Positions 1-11,133 are shown, counted from the first letter of the stretch. The stretch: 64,000 nucleotides of DNA from Siphonodentalium dalli (GCA_032622095.1 CP136069.1:6126976-6190975), one strand, 5' to 3'. Program-made: numbers and translations. Notes: generated by a model not told the origin, from the letters alone.

Positions 1-237
1 TAAGTTTTGCACAATTACTCACTGCGAGAAAGATTCCATCATTTTACACAAAACATTCAATTAACTTTCAAACGACTTTGGCAGCGTGGCGCGCCAGCAG
101 TGATTTGCGGCGAGATAAAGGCATCGCCAATGTGCTAGAAACCTTATACAAACAGGAGATATGTTCTCAATAACTTGGAGGTCAATGGAGAGTGTGTTTC
201 CTGGTTATGATTTTTAGTGTAGACAGTTATGGGCATA

Positions 238-635
238 CACTCTTATAACTAATGTGTAGAAATGATTACACATGGAAAGTGTAAACACGATTAATACACA
301 CATCAATGTGTAGTTTTAACATATAAATCTGCATATATCTTTAATACTATACCCACAGGTCGGACTATACTGAACTTACATTTCTTGTCTACGAACTTTG
401 TGTGTATGAACCGACACAAAATGTGTAAGGGATATATGTAGATTTTATGTACACAGTTGTGTATAAATGTGTATACATTTACCCATATCATGTGTTAAAA
501 TTGTTACACAATTTGTGTACGAATACGAAACTACACATATACTACAAAACTATGTTTAAGATCAAAATTGAATAATGATTGTGTAGCAGGGCTACACATT
601 TTTTGTAGACAACCTACACATTAGTCATAAGAGTG
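238..635. mobile_element. Tc1/mariner-like MITE with TA target duplication
   Basis: A ~398-bp AT-rich element starts CACTCTTATAACTAATGTG and ends with the inverted form (CACATTAGTCATAAGAGTG), one mismatch apart. TA dinucleotides flank both ends (236-237 and 636-637), which is the target duplication of Tc1/mariner transposons. The interior repeats the words TGTGTA and TACACA many times and carries no transposase, so this is a non-autonomous copy. The class is inferred from the TA flank alone. Confidence 0.7.
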
Positions 636-639
636 TACT

Positions 640-857
640 AATAGTTCTTCCGCAGCCTTAGATCATGTCAAGATGATCTGCTCTAACTATGATCATACTC
701 CACCATGCAGTACAAAGTACAAAACAAAAACTTTTGATGTTGTGACAGGGAAGTTTATAATATTGAAGAAAAAACAGTGCTGGTAATTTTCTCAGGAATA
801 TACTAATAGTATAGTATAAATATATGATGCGATATTACCAACAAAACACACTTTGTG
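640..857. other. No recognisable feature (AT-rich)
   Basis: AT-rich sequence between two MITEs. I see no reading frame, tandem repeat or long inverted repeat here. Confidence 0.6.
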
Positions 858-863
858 TTAAAA

Positions 864-1254
864 CCCTTTACCCAACAAACCGGCCAAAACCGGCCAAATA
901 AAGCTTCAACAGCCTAAAATATCTTCGGTCTGTCTCAATAACACCATACAAATATGGATATCATTGGAACCGGCTCCTTGACCACATTGTGATAGTTACA
1001 GTTATGCCCTCTGCCAATGCATTCTCTTATATATCCGAGTCGACCACAGGTCGCCTCGCATATATAAGAGAATGCATTGGCCTAAAACAAATCTTTTTTA
1101 ACACTTTTTACCATTTTTTCTTACATTCTTTAACAATTTTATAATTTTTAATGTGTTAAGCCAATGCATTCTCTTATATATGCGAGGCGACATATGGTCG
1201 ACTCGCATATATAAGAGAATGCATTGGCACAGGGCCCTTCTGTTGGGTAAAGGG
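864..1254 (+). mobile_element. Palindromic MITE family A, copy A1 (TTAA-flanked)
   Basis: Terminal inverted repeats CCCTTTACCCAACA and TGTTGGGTAAAGGG bound a ~390-bp element. After the left end come a repeated GGCCAAAACC motif, a ~100-bp arm, a first ~70-bp palindrome (1012-1082), an AT-rich spacer containing TTCTTACATTCTTTAACAA, and a second palindrome (1163-1230). TTAA follows the right end and TTAAAA precedes the left end. TTAA targets with ends beginning CCC are typical of piggyBac transposons. There is no coding capacity. Confidence 0.8.
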
Positions 1255-1274
1255 TTAACCCAGCTTTTGTTTAT

Positions 1275-1990
1275 ACACAGCTCGTAAAGAGTGTACGTAA
1301 GCAAAACTCTCAACACCGTGGCGATTTTTTTGGGAGATTGATTCACGATCACCCATTCAACACCGAAATCTTGAGTGACGAGAATTAGCGATCGCTATAT
1401 ATGTGTGTTGTAAACAATATGGTGTAAATTTTTCCTCAAAGAGTTGAATTATAGATACCAATGTGAGAAGTATACCGCACGATGCCAATCGAAACAAGAA
1501 GAATTTTCGAAAAACTGGTTCCTTTTAGAAAAGGCTTTACATATATAACATGTACCCGGAAATACGATACCCCCCCCCCCGCAAATATCACAATGCCGTC
1601 TATGGTTAGATGTCTTACCGATACGCCGTACACAGGAATAAAGTTCAAGGATTTAAAAGCTGAAGTAATATATAAAACTGAACATATATTCGATTTATCC
1701 CATTTCACATGTAAGTCACTGGGAGTGCATATGTTATACGAAAGACGTGTAAATGAAGTGAGCAAGATGTGAGCGAATTGGAAGAATGTAACTTGATATA
1801 TAATAATGTGTACCTCTGTTTATATTTACATTCCTTCATTGATGTCTGTTTATTCCAATAAAACAAAACAAAAATAAAAAAAACAAAAAAATATATGGTG
1901 TAAATGTTAACCAAAGTGCACTCAGTGGGGTCTCCCCGGTGTTGAGTGTGTTGCGTATCCCACACTCTTTGTCGACTGTACTGTATCACG
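1275..1990. mobile_element. Possible diverged inverted-repeat element
   Basis: Sequence near 1284-1325 (GTAAAGAGTGT ... CTCAACACCG) recurs inverted and diverged near 1938-1980 (CGGTGTTGAGTG ... CACTCTTTGTCGAC). The pair encloses ~700 bp and appears to split a copy of repeat H, whose CTTTTGTTTA word is at 1263 and whose remainder resumes at about 1998. A 96-codon open frame at 1482-1772 lies inside; I do not recognise its product and it may be chance. The exact boundaries are not clear. Confidence 0.35.
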
Positions 1991-1994
1991 ATAT

Positions 1995-2135
1995 GGCTCT
2001 TGTTTACTAACAAGGCATACGATCTTGACAATTACGTGCTATTTATGCGATGTTTATGATTGGTATATGAACAAAATCTATCTATATTTTAATATTCTTT
2101 CTGTTTATGGCTGTTTTAACGGGTGTGACCTTTTA
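1995..2135 (+). repeat. Dispersed repeat H, right-hand fragment
   Basis: This stretch resembles 40640-40800 and 58070-58205. Shared features are the CTTGTTTAC word, the TATTTATGCGATGTTTATGATTGG-like block, and the ending TTCTTTCTGTTTATGGC followed by GTTTT. It is non-coding. The left part of the repeat is probably separated by the insertion at 1275-1990. Confidence 0.5.
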
Positions 2136-2309
2136 GACACCAATACCCATCGCGAAGGTCATTCATATCTTTTAAAATATACGTACTTCACTGCAGGTGA
2201 AATCGACATTTCACGATTTTAGTGAATCTGTGAGCGATTTTGCTTTGCGTCGCTTATAATCGTCGAATTTCACCAGCGTAATTGATGTTTATTACGATAT
2301 CGGTTAAAA

Positions 2310-2633
2310 CCCTTTACCCAACAGAAGGGCCCTGTGCCAATGCATTCTCTTATATATGCGAGTCGACCATAGGTCGCCTCGCATATATAAGAGAATGCAT
2401 TGGCTTAACACATTAAAAATTATAAAATTGTTAAAGAATGTAAGAAAAAATGGTCGACTCGCAAATATAAGAGAATGCATTGGCACAGGGCATAACTGTA
2501 ACCATCACAATGTGGTCAATGAGCCGGTTCCAATGAAATCCATATTTGTATGGTTTTATTGAGACAGACCCAAGATAATTTAGGCTGTTGAAGCTTTATT
2601 TGTGCGTTTTTGGCCGGTTTGTTGGGTAAAGGG
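2310..2633 (-). mobile_element. Family A MITE, copy A2 (internally deleted)
   Basis: Same termini as A1 but in reverse orientation: CCCTTTACCCAACAGAAGG on the left and GTTGGGTAAAGGG on the right. The second palindrome is cut to its inner half (GGTCGACTCGCAAATATAAG), giving a 324-bp element instead of ~390. Left flank TTAAAA, right flank TTAA. Loss of one hairpin arm suggests slippage or repair across the palindrome. Confidence 0.75.
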
Positions 2634-2829
2634 TTAACAAGTCACAATAAACATGCAATCTCGAACTGGGTACCAGTTCGAAGGTTCCAACCCGGGGGAG
2701 GGGGCTGCAAAAGGTATCTCGCGAACATAAGAGTTTGATCTGGTTCAGGGGGGGGGGCAGTTGGAAATTTCAAGGTCGACACCCCCACCATGGTGACCCA
2801 CTCGATACGTCCCTGAAGGTACTAGACTA

Positions 2830-4200
2830 TAACCGTGCGCCGCAAATGAAACGACACGAAACGAAGACACCGTATAGTGCGGTGCGCCCTAAATTAACTG
2901 AAGCGAAACGAAGACACCGAACAGTATGGTGCGCCCTAAATTAATTGAAGCGAAACGAAGACACCCTATAGTATGGTGCGCCCTAAATTAATTGAAGCGA
3001 AACGAAGACACCGTATAGTATAGTGCGCCCTAAATTAATTGAAGTGAAACGAAGACAACCTATAGTATAGTGCACCCTAAATTAATTGAAGCGAAACGAA
3101 GACACCCTATAGTATGGTGCACCCTAAATTAATTGAAGTGAAACGAAGACACCCTATAGTATGGTGCACCCTAAATTAATTGAAGCGAAACGAAGACACC
3201 CTATAGTATGGTGCACCCTAAATTAATTGAAGCGAAACGAAGACACCCTATAGTATGGTGCACCCTAAATTAATTGAAGTGAAACGAAGACACCCTATAT
3301 TATAGTGCACCCTAAATTAATTGAAGTGAAACGAAGACACCCTATAGTATGGTGCACCCTAAATTAATCGAAGTGAAACTGACGACGACACCCTATAGTA
3401 TAGTGCACCCTAAATTAATTGAAGCGAAACGAAGACACCCTATAGTATGGTGCACCCTAAATTAATCGAAGTGAAACTGACGACGACACCCTATAGTATA
3501 GTGCACCCTAAATTAATCGAAGTGAAACGAAGACACCCTATAGTACGGTGCACCCTAAATTAATCGAAGTGAAACGAAGACACCGTATAGTATAGTGCGC
3601 CCTAAATTAATTGAAGTGAAACGAAGACACCCTATAGTATAGTATAGTGCGCCCTAAATTAATCGAAGTGAAACTGACGACGACACCCTATAGTATAGTG
3701 CACCCTAAATTAATCGAAGTGAAACGAAGACACCCTATAGTATGGTGCACCCTAAATTAATCGAAGTGAAACTGACGACGACACCCTATAGTATAGTGCA
3801 CCCTAAATTAATCGAAGTGAAACGAAGACACCCTATAGTACGGTGCACCCTAAATTAATCGAAGTGAAACGAAGACACCGTATAGTATAGTATAGTGCAC
3901 CCTAAATTAATTGAAGTGAAACGAAGACACCGTATAGTATAGTGCACCCTAAATTAATTGAAGTGAAACGAAGACACCCTATAGTATAGTGCGCCCTAAA
4001 TTAATGGAAGTGAAACGAAGACACCCTATAGTATAGTATAGTGCGCCCTAAATTAATTGAAGTGAAACGAAGACACGATATAGTATGGTTTGCCCTTCAT
4101 TAATTGAAGCAAAAATTGAAGCTACAAATTAATTGAAGTGAAACGAAGACAGTGTATAGTGCAGTGCGCCCCAAATTAATTGAAGACAGGGTATAGTGCG
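2830..4200. repeat. 47-bp minisatellite (~29 units)
   Basis: Head-to-tail units of ~47 bp carry GAAACGAAGACACC, CTATAGTATGGTGC and CCCTAAATTAATTG. Variants include GAAGCG/GAAGTG, a CTGACGACGACACC form, and units with a duplicated TAGTA. The variants alternate in blocks (for example around 3370-3790), which suggests expansion of multi-unit blocks. Degenerate relatives continue to ~4480 and recur at 6003-6060. It is non-coding. Confidence 0.9.
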
Positions 4201-4760
4201 TGCAACATAAAATGAATTGAAGCAAAACGAAGGCACCTTATAGTACTGCTCGCCATCAAATAAAACGAACGATTAGCACAGTGCATGAATGTAAACGTGC
4301 GCCGCAAATAAAACGACACCGTATAAAAAGTAGGGTGCACCATAAAATGAATTAAAGCGAAACGAAGACACCGTTTTGTCCTGCTCGCCATAAAATAAAA
4401 CGAACGAACTGACCGAGACCTATACGAATGTAACCGTGCGCCGCAAATAAAAAGAAACGGTATAGTACGGTGCCAATCTCCAGGAAGAGTTACCTCCCAT
4501 CGCTCCACTGAGACACTACTGCCACAAGGACATTTGGTAAGGATTTCTGACATGATCTTAGTTCTTATGTTTTAGGATTAAAATTGTCTTTGTCTGGCTC
4601 ACTGCATATTGTTCTTATCAACACCGAAATAAATACCATTATTGCAAACGTTTGGTGGTCAAAATAAGATATTAGGTGACTAAATGTAGTTCCGACGATA
4701 CGTAAACATAGATGTATTTGTCCACAAAGTTCCATCCTGCCGCCAGTGATCTATCGCAGT
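4200..4760. repeat. Degenerate flank of the 47-bp satellite, then unique sequence
   Basis: From 4200 to ~4480 diverged units of the 47-bp repeat can be recognised by GCGAAACGAAGACACC and GTGCGCCGCAAATAAAA. From ~4480 to 4760 I see no feature. An open frame on the minus strand (4176-4553) is a by-product of the repeat. Confidence 0.5.
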
Positions 4761-4789
4761 GATAACGGAGAGGGCGCTGCGTGGAGTTT

Positions 4790-5400
4790 GGTACGGTGCA
4801 CCAATCTCTACCATAGCGCACCAGTCATGCTTCCTTTCTGACTCTGTGACAGGCTGGGTACTGGTCAGCCGTTTCTATATTTAGCGCGGGGTTTTCCAAA
4901 CAAAATGGTGAAAACCGATCGCCCAAAGTCAAATTTCCTATGTGCCTTGAGAACAATTCCCGCACTAAACACTTTATGACAGAATGGAGGATCAGGGCGG
5001 AAGGTTTGTTGACGATTTTCACACGCAACTCGTCAAAATTGGAGCAAATTAGAACTCTTGTGACTGACTTGCCATGCGTGTTGTCAGGACATTGTCGTTC
5101 ATGTGCGTTTAGACTTTTGTCTTGATAAAATAATCGGAGAACCAAATCACTCCATTTCGAAATATAGTTCTTTGGTTCTGGTGGGACTTTCCAAACTAAA
5201 GGTACGAAACCACACACATTTTGTTCGATATTTTTTGTGCTTAATAAGAGCAGAATTTTGCTGTGCTCGCTTAGTATATATTTTAATATCGCGGAAGTCC
5301 ACCAAATGCGGGGAAAATGTCGCCGATAGCTTATCGAGTCAACAAGGGGGGTAAACCCTGGATGGAGTTTGACGGTGCACCATAAAATGAACATAACTGA
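4790..5400 (+). repeat. Dispersed repeat J, copy 1
   Basis: About 600 bp match 63270-63860 in the same orientation at roughly 80-85% by eye. Shared blocks include GCGCACCAGTCAT, CTTTGAGAACAATTCCCGCA-like sequence, TTGTTGACGATTTTC and AGTCCACCAAATG. Copy 1 is open on the minus strand (189 codons) whereas copy 2 is open on the plus strand, so neither frame is conserved. The repeat is best read as non-coding, of unknown class. Confidence 0.7.
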
Positions 5401-5454
5401 TGAAGACAGAACGCATTTCGTGTCATATGCACAAAAACCGACAAGCTACGATAA

Positions 5455-5679
5455 TGCTACATACAAAAACTCAGATTATGTCTTCCAAAAACAATTACTG
5501 ATACCTTTGAGCAACCAGACCTCTTAATGGAGCTAACTATAGACTGCACCAAATTAGAAAGTTGGAACCTTACTGACATAGAGAAAATACTAATTGAAAA
5601 ACTAGCAAGAAACTTTTTATACTCAATCCATGTGCACAGAGTAAACACTCTAAAAGCAGAAGCAGATAAACACATATAA
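5455..5679 (+). CDS. Possible short coding fragment, product unknown
   Basis: A 74-codon open stretch lies after a TAA at 5452; its first ATG is at 5527, giving a 50-residue peptide. It has an amphipathic, protein-like composition, with LESWNLTDIEKILIEKLARN in the middle and NTLKAEADKHI at the end. I do not recognise the family. It sits next to dispersed repeat J and a poly-A-like tract at 5768-5781, so it may be the remnant of a retrosequence or exon. It is too short to exclude chance. Confidence 0.2.
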   Translation, partial: CYIQKLRLCLPKTITDTFEQPDLLMELTIDCTKLESWNLTDIEKILIEKLARNFLYSIHVHRVNTLKAEADKHI

Positions 5680-5759
5680 CTCAGCAAACAAACCGAGCTG
5701 TACAGCAAGGCAACTATCTGTAAATATTCTTGTCAATACGACAAATTTTAACCAAAATA

Positions 5760-6205
5760 TTAATCTTTAAAAAAAAAAAAATATATATGTGTACATATTT
5801 GTATATATGGAAGCTCAACTCAAAAGCTCTTATGTGTTAATATACACACACAAAAATTTCTTAATCCATTATTATACCACAGTTTTATCAACACTTTTAA
5901 CATACGACAGTTTTACTGGGTTTTTTTTACTACTATTATTTTATATACCCAATACAATGGGGTGCTCCTCACCTAAAGAAGGGACTTCCACAACAAGCAA
6001 GCATTGAAGCGAAACGAAGACACCGTACAGCGCTGCTCGCCATAACATAAAACGAGAGAAGAGACCGAGACCTGTCGGGAATTCCGATGGACGGCAGGTC
6101 CGTCCGAATTCTATAATCTCCTCTTGTCCAATTAATTTTCTTATTTGAGGAGCATGTTACCTCGATGGATCGATGGGGATGACGATGACGTGAATCGATA
6201 GCCAG
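5760..6205. other. AT-rich stretch with simple repeats
   Basis: It starts with a 13-base A run and TATATATGTGTACATATTTGTATATATGG-like sequence and carries a short relic of the 47-bp satellite at 6003-6060. I see no gene. Confidence 0.5.
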
Positions 6206-6209
6206 TTAA

Positions 6210-6603
6210 CCCTTTACCCAACAGAAGGGCCCTGTGCCAATGCATTCTCTTATATATGCAAGTCGACCATAGGTCGCCTCGCATATATAAGAGAATGCAT
6301 TGGCTTAACACATTAAAGATTATAAAATTGCTAAAGAATGTAAGAAAAAATGGTAAAAAGTGTTAAAAAAAAGGATTTTTTTTAGGCCAATGCATTCTCT
6401 TATATATGCGAGGCGACCTATGGTCGACTCGCATATATAAGAGAATGCATTGGCACAGGGCATAACTGTAACTATCACAATGTGCTCAAGGAGCCGATTC
6501 CAATGATATCCATATTTGTATGGTTCTATTGAGACAGACCGAAGATATTTTAGGCTGTTGAAGCTTTATTTGGCCGGTTTTGGCCGGTTTGTTGGGTAAA
6601 GGG
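6210..6603 (-). mobile_element. Family A MITE, copy A3 (complete)
   Basis: A complete ~394-bp copy with both palindromes (6237-6304 and 6387-6456), the AT-rich spacer and the GGCCGGTTTTGGCCGG arm. It is flanked by exact TTAA on both sides (6206-6209 and 6604-6607), which is the cleanest evidence for TTAA targeting in this window. Confidence 0.85.
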
Positions 6604-8150
6604 TTAAAATTAACCCCCACAATGCGACGATATAGAGCGTGTATCGATGGCGTGAATCGATAGTAATTTAACCCACATAATGCGCGATATATAACATGTA
6701 AAGAGTTACCGATCGATAACCAGTCAGGCTGATTTGATTATAATGTAGCATAGCATTAGGTTGTTTGTGGTCTCCGCTGTGGCTCAGTCGGCAAGGTGCA
6801 TGTATACTGATATCGATCGATAATGAGTAAAGCTGTATTTAGTACTGTAGATATTGATCGACCCTTACACATGTGGATATATGTTCCACTCGTTTCGTTA
6901 TGATAATGTACAATGCTTACACACTAGCCAACAAAATCCGACACCAAAATCGAATATGGCGGCCAAGATTTTATACATTTATCTGTAGAAAAGTTCTGAT
7001 TTGCGCACACATTGATATGCAAATGTAATATGCATTCCAGGCCGAATATTTTTGCCCGATACCAAGTTTTTACAAATGCCTGTATAGTCCGGTCAAAGTC
7101 AAATCAATGTTTCGAATAAGTTGGTGTTATTGCTATTATAAATCCACACATACATGCACATGTATAAGAGATACCAGAGCTAAGATTACGCTTATACTTA
7201 AGATGAAGTAATTGCTCCCAAATCAAAGATGGCGGCAAAATGGCGACCAGATATTTAAACATTACCGAAAATCGCCGATTTTTACATCAGTAAGCATTAT
7301 TGTCAGGACTTACTGTTGTGAATTGGAATACTTTCGTGATAACTTTTTCAACAAAGGAATCCCCCAAATCCAAAATGGCAGACAGATTTTGAAAAATTAC
7401 CGAAAATCCCCCATATTCACATTACGTCAGTGAAAAAAGTTCGACAGCATGTTAATACTGATTATAAATTTAACTCGATTAATATATAATTAATATTTTA
7501 ATACATAAAATAAACAACCTATCAACAACGGGTTTCCAAAGTCCAATTAGGTGCGTAGATTCTTGCTGGTTTTACTTATTTTGCTGCGCTCATTTTTTTG
7601 GCACAATATTTTTGCCAAATATATCAGATTAACTCTGTTAGCCCTTTACCCAACAGTAAATTGACTACCATCATTACCTCCACCCAATACTGATAGGAGA
7701 GAACGTCCCCACCCTAGCCAACAGTACTTCCTGGTGACGTCAATGTTATTGAAAAAAAAATGTATTATTACTAAAATTTATGGTAGCTCTTGTTTTATGA
7801 AATTATGTTTATCTGCATGGATGGGAGTAATTTTTTTTCAGAGTTGTGAATCCCCCTAGTAAAAGAAGTATGGTGAATATTTATTACGTTTTATATTTAT
7901 ATTTTAAAACAATAAATGTAATAAACAAACAAAAGGTAAGTTTTTTTTACATTAAAATTTACATTCAAAATAAAACCAATTTGTTGTGTTATAATGCAAT
8001 ATTTTTGTTGTAAACTATGACGGGGAAAAAACTCAAAACTCTGGGCTCTGTGTATGCTATGCGACAGTCCTCTCTATGGCTTACTTGACGCTATGTGGCT
8101 CTCTGAATGCTAAAGAGTTAAACAGATGAATATTTAAATTTAAACTACCG
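6604..8150. other. Non-coding stretch with weak repeats
   Basis: A tRNA-like GTGGCTCAGTCGGCAAGGTG lies at 6779-6798, probably a decayed SINE head because no B box follows. Three loosely related segments carry an ATGGCGGC-like word and ATTACCGAAAATC (near 6955, 7228 and 7376). A lone family A end (GCCCTTTACCCAACAG) lies at 7640-7655. The rest is AT-rich with no supported gene. Confidence 0.5.
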
Positions 8151-8167
8151 CACGTGCACCCAGTGGA

Positions 8168-8277
8168 GTATATGTCACGGTCGACACAAGTCATACATCC
8201 ATAATATATGTCACGGTCGACACAAGTCATACATCCATAATATATGTCACGGTCGACACAAGTCATACATCCATAAT
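8168..8277. repeat. 36-bp tandem repeat, 3 copies
   Basis: Three near-identical 36-bp units carry ATATGTCACGGTCGACACAA and GTCATACATCCATAAT. Because 36 is a multiple of three, they produce a short periodic open frame on the minus strand. That frame is not evidence of a gene. Confidence 0.85.
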
Positions 8278-8514
8278 TTGAAGAAAATCATACGGTCCAT
8301 GCAATATGGTATTTTGATAGTCCGGTTTTAATTAAATTAATCTGTGACTGTTAATTATCCTCGTCTGGTTCGTCCTGAATACATGAATGGAAATTCAAAA
8401 TGTCCATTGAACCTCAGTCATGAACGTAGAGTCGTATTGTATTAATCACTCCTTCTACTGGAAACACTCTGCGAAAGCGTCATGTACATTGTAATTGACC
8501 TTACTGTACAATGT

Positions 8515-8735
8515 AGTTGGAGTTGGAGTTGCCAGATACTCGTCGATGGTCGGTGGTTTGCCGCACATGGCCGACGAGTTTATCAGCCATTGAAACCAAA
8601 CCCATCGCTGAAATCATTGCAAAAACAGTCAACAAATATATTTTGAGTTGCGGAAAAAATTGTTTGCTGGTCCCACCCACCACCCACCCACCCCGGCATA
8701 CGTGCCCGGAAAATCCCGGATAGTTTGTTTTCGGT
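8515..8735. mobile_element. SINE body fragment followed by G-family fragment
   Basis: 8520-8590 matches the body of the SINE at 58348-58673 (GGTGGTTTGCCGCACATGG, then GAGTTTATCAGCCATTGAAA). From ~8620 to 8735 the sequence matches the end of element G1 and G4 (TTGCGGAAAAAATTG, CATACGTGCC). It lacks both the tRNA head and the G-tract end, so it is a chimera of two repeat remnants. Confidence 0.55.
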
Positions 8736-8851
8736 GAAAAAAAAGTATTGTTTTGATCTAACGGCATTGTTTAACAACTACGATGACTGCTTTCCATTGC
8801 TTTCGAAATAAGTCGAAATGGTAACAATACATCACGAAGAAGAAGATTTAA

Positions 8852-9140
8852 CCCTTTACCCAACAGAAGGGCCCTGTGCCAATGCATTCTCTTATATATG
8901 CGAGTCGACCATTTTTTTTTAGGCCAATGCATTCTCTTATATATGCGAGGCGACCTATGGTCGACTCGCATATATAAGAGAATGCATTGGCACAGGGCAT
9001 AACTGTAACTATCACAATGTGGTCAAGGAGCCGGTTCCAATGATATCCATATGGGTATGGTTCTATTGAGACAGACCGAAGATATTTTAGGCTGTTGAAG
9101 CTTTATTTGGCCGGTTTTGGCCGGTTTGTTGGGTAAAGGG
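8852..9140 (-). mobile_element. Family A MITE, copy A4 (internally deleted)
   Basis: 289 bp, with the termini CCCTTTACCCAACAGAAGG and GTTGGGTAAAGGG. The first palindrome is broken after GCGAGTCGACC and runs directly into the T-rich spacer, so one hairpin arm and most of the spacer are gone. The second palindrome is intact (8924-8992). Left flank TTAA, right flank TTTTAA. Confidence 0.75.
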
Positions 9141-9304
9141 TTTTAAAGTTGCACAGTCATAGAGGCAGGACAATTTATTGAAGCGAATTTGACCAAAAAA
9201 TAAAGAGAGAACAAAATTCACACGGGGAATTCTAAAATCTTTCCATGACGAAAAGGATATTCATTAAATATGGGATCTGGGACAGCATGATCGTTCGATA
9301 AAAT

Positions 9305-9425
9305 ATAATAAATATTGCACGGCTTGTCGGTGACTATACCAACATAGTGGTCATCGGGTACTATTACTCCCCTCGGACCACTATTTTGGCATAGTCACCG
9401 ACAAGCCGTGCAATATTTATATATA
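9305..9425. repeat. Long hairpin (foldback element)
   Basis: The left arm AAATATTGCACGGCTTGTCG, continuing GTGACTAT, pairs with CGACAAGCCGTGCAATATTT on the right. The arms extend ~45 bp and enclose a loop of ~25 bp around GGGTACTATTACTCCC. This is likely a foldback MITE. No target duplication could be assigned. Confidence 0.75.
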
Positions 9426-9773
9426 TTTACACACTAAGTGTGATTATCACTAAATTCAGCATTTCGATTGGTCGGCGCCCACGTGACTAGTTGCAGTTAT
9501 TTCTCGGTGAACGCGCAACAGCTCATAACTGCAAGCCCATAATTACATCGATACGTCATCGATACCGGAAAGAAAAACGCGTAATGTTTTGTGCGCATTT
9601 GGACTCGCGCAGGATTGACTTAAATTAAATCATCAGGTTTCAATATAAAGAAATTGTTCCCGTTAACTTTTGCCAAGGGTGCTATGGGATATTTGGGCTG
9701 GTTTTGTCACGATACACTTTTCGATTTAAATACATTTACAAAAGTGGCTTTTTCGTTAAATGTATATAAATAT

Positions 9774-9931
9774 AAGGATTATCTGTCATGTGGACTGTAT
9801 TTACGGAGTAGTAACCGTGAGGTAAGTGGTCATAACTTGTATGTAAAACCCTTTGGGTTTTACACAGGTTATGACCACTTACCTCACGGTTACATCTCCA
9901 TAAAAACAGTCCACATGACAGTTAATCCTTA
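9774..9931. repeat. Long hairpin (foldback element) with ~70-bp arms
   Basis: AAGGATTATCTGTCATGTGG on the left pairs with CCACATGACAGTTAATCCTT on the right. The middle pairs ACCGTGAGGTAAGTGGTCAT with ATGACCACTTACCTCACGGT. The loop is centred on AAACCCTTTGGGTTT, itself a palindrome. The open frame running through it (9654-9944) is a consequence of the symmetry. Confidence 0.8.
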
Positions 9932-10065
9932 TAATAGTTTCTAGTTATGTGTTGATATACCGGTACTTCCGCAGGGTCAGCTTAAAATTCGTACGAGAAT
10001 CAGAATCGATTCTCGCAAATGATTATCGCAAAGTGAAACATGCGAATCAAGTTTGATTCTCGCAT

Positions 10066-10080
10066 ACATACATACATACA

Positions 10081-10110
<30 letters not shown>
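10066..10110. repeat. CATA microsatellite
   Basis: About ten head-to-tail ACAT units, following a small inverted pair built on GATTCTCGCA (10009-10062). Confidence 0.9.
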
Positions 10111-10112
<2 letters not shown>

Positions 10113-10379
10113 AAGACATCATATCATAGCTATTATACCATGCTGTTTTTTTTCAATTAGCTAACAGTAAATCTTTCAAAATATACAATGTACAAAAGAT
10201 ATTGCAATTCTGCATTCCTGTCACATTCACATCAACACATTTCACTGAAGATACAGGGAGAGGGTAAACTTTTTTAAGATTTGAAAGTAAGATATTACTT
10301 TTGACAAATTGACTCAGTTTATTATATTTTCAAAACTTTCCTGGGGGATACCCTTCAAGCCGTCTTAACATAGAACGAG

Positions 10380-11108
10380 TAATAACCATATCCCACTCCC
10401 AACAAACTTGTGGCATTATCAGGATTTAACATGGAATGAGTGATACACCATACCCCCTCCCATGGAATGAGTGACACACCATACCCCCTCCCATGGAGTG
10501 AGTGATACACCATACCCCCTCCCATGGAATGAGTGATACACCATACCCCCCTCCCAACCAACGTGTGGCATTATCAGGATTTAACATGGAATGAGTGATA
10601 CACCATACCCCTCTCCCAACCAACTTGTGGCATAATCAGGATTTAACATGGAATGAGTGATACACCATACCCCCCTCCCAACCAACTTGAGGCATTATCA
10701 GGATTTAACATGGAATGAGTGATACACCATACCCCCCTCCCAACCAACTTGTGGCATTATCAGGATTTAACATGGAATGAGTGATACACCATACCCCCCT
10801 CCCAACCAACTTGTGGCATTATCAGGATTTAACATGGAATGAGTGATACACCATACCCCTCCCATGGAGTGAGTGATACACCATACCCCCTCCCATGGAA
10901 TGAGTGATACACCATACTCCCTCCCATGGAATGAGTGATACACCATACCCCCTCCCATGGAATGAGTGATACACCATACCCCCTCCCATGGAATGAGTGA
11001 TACGCCACACCCCCTCCCATGGAATGAGTGATACACCATACCCCCTCCCATGGAATGAGTGATACACCATACCCCTCTCCCAACCAACTTGTGGCATAAT
11101 CAGGATTT
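10380..11108. repeat. Composite 31-bp / 61-bp minisatellite
   Basis: The short unit (~31 bp) reads CCATGGAATGAGTGATACAC followed by CATACCCCCTC. A longer ~61-bp form inserts CCAACCAACTTGTGGCATTA and TCAGGATTTAA between units. Short-unit and long-unit blocks alternate: short, then five long, then eight short. The minus strand is open in several frames because of the repeat. The array abuts truncated MITE A5. Confidence 0.9.
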
Positions 11109-11133
11109 GATTTTGATTCTCGTACCTCTCGTA

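Noticed and set aside
1482-1772. 96-codon open frame as a gene
   Set aside because: It overlaps an open frame on the other strand, has no recognisable domain and includes a homopolymer C run. It lies inside a probable inverted-repeat element.
6779-6800. tRNA gene
   Set aside because: It has an A-box-like GTGGCTCAGTCGG but no B box or closing stem. It is more likely a SINE relic.
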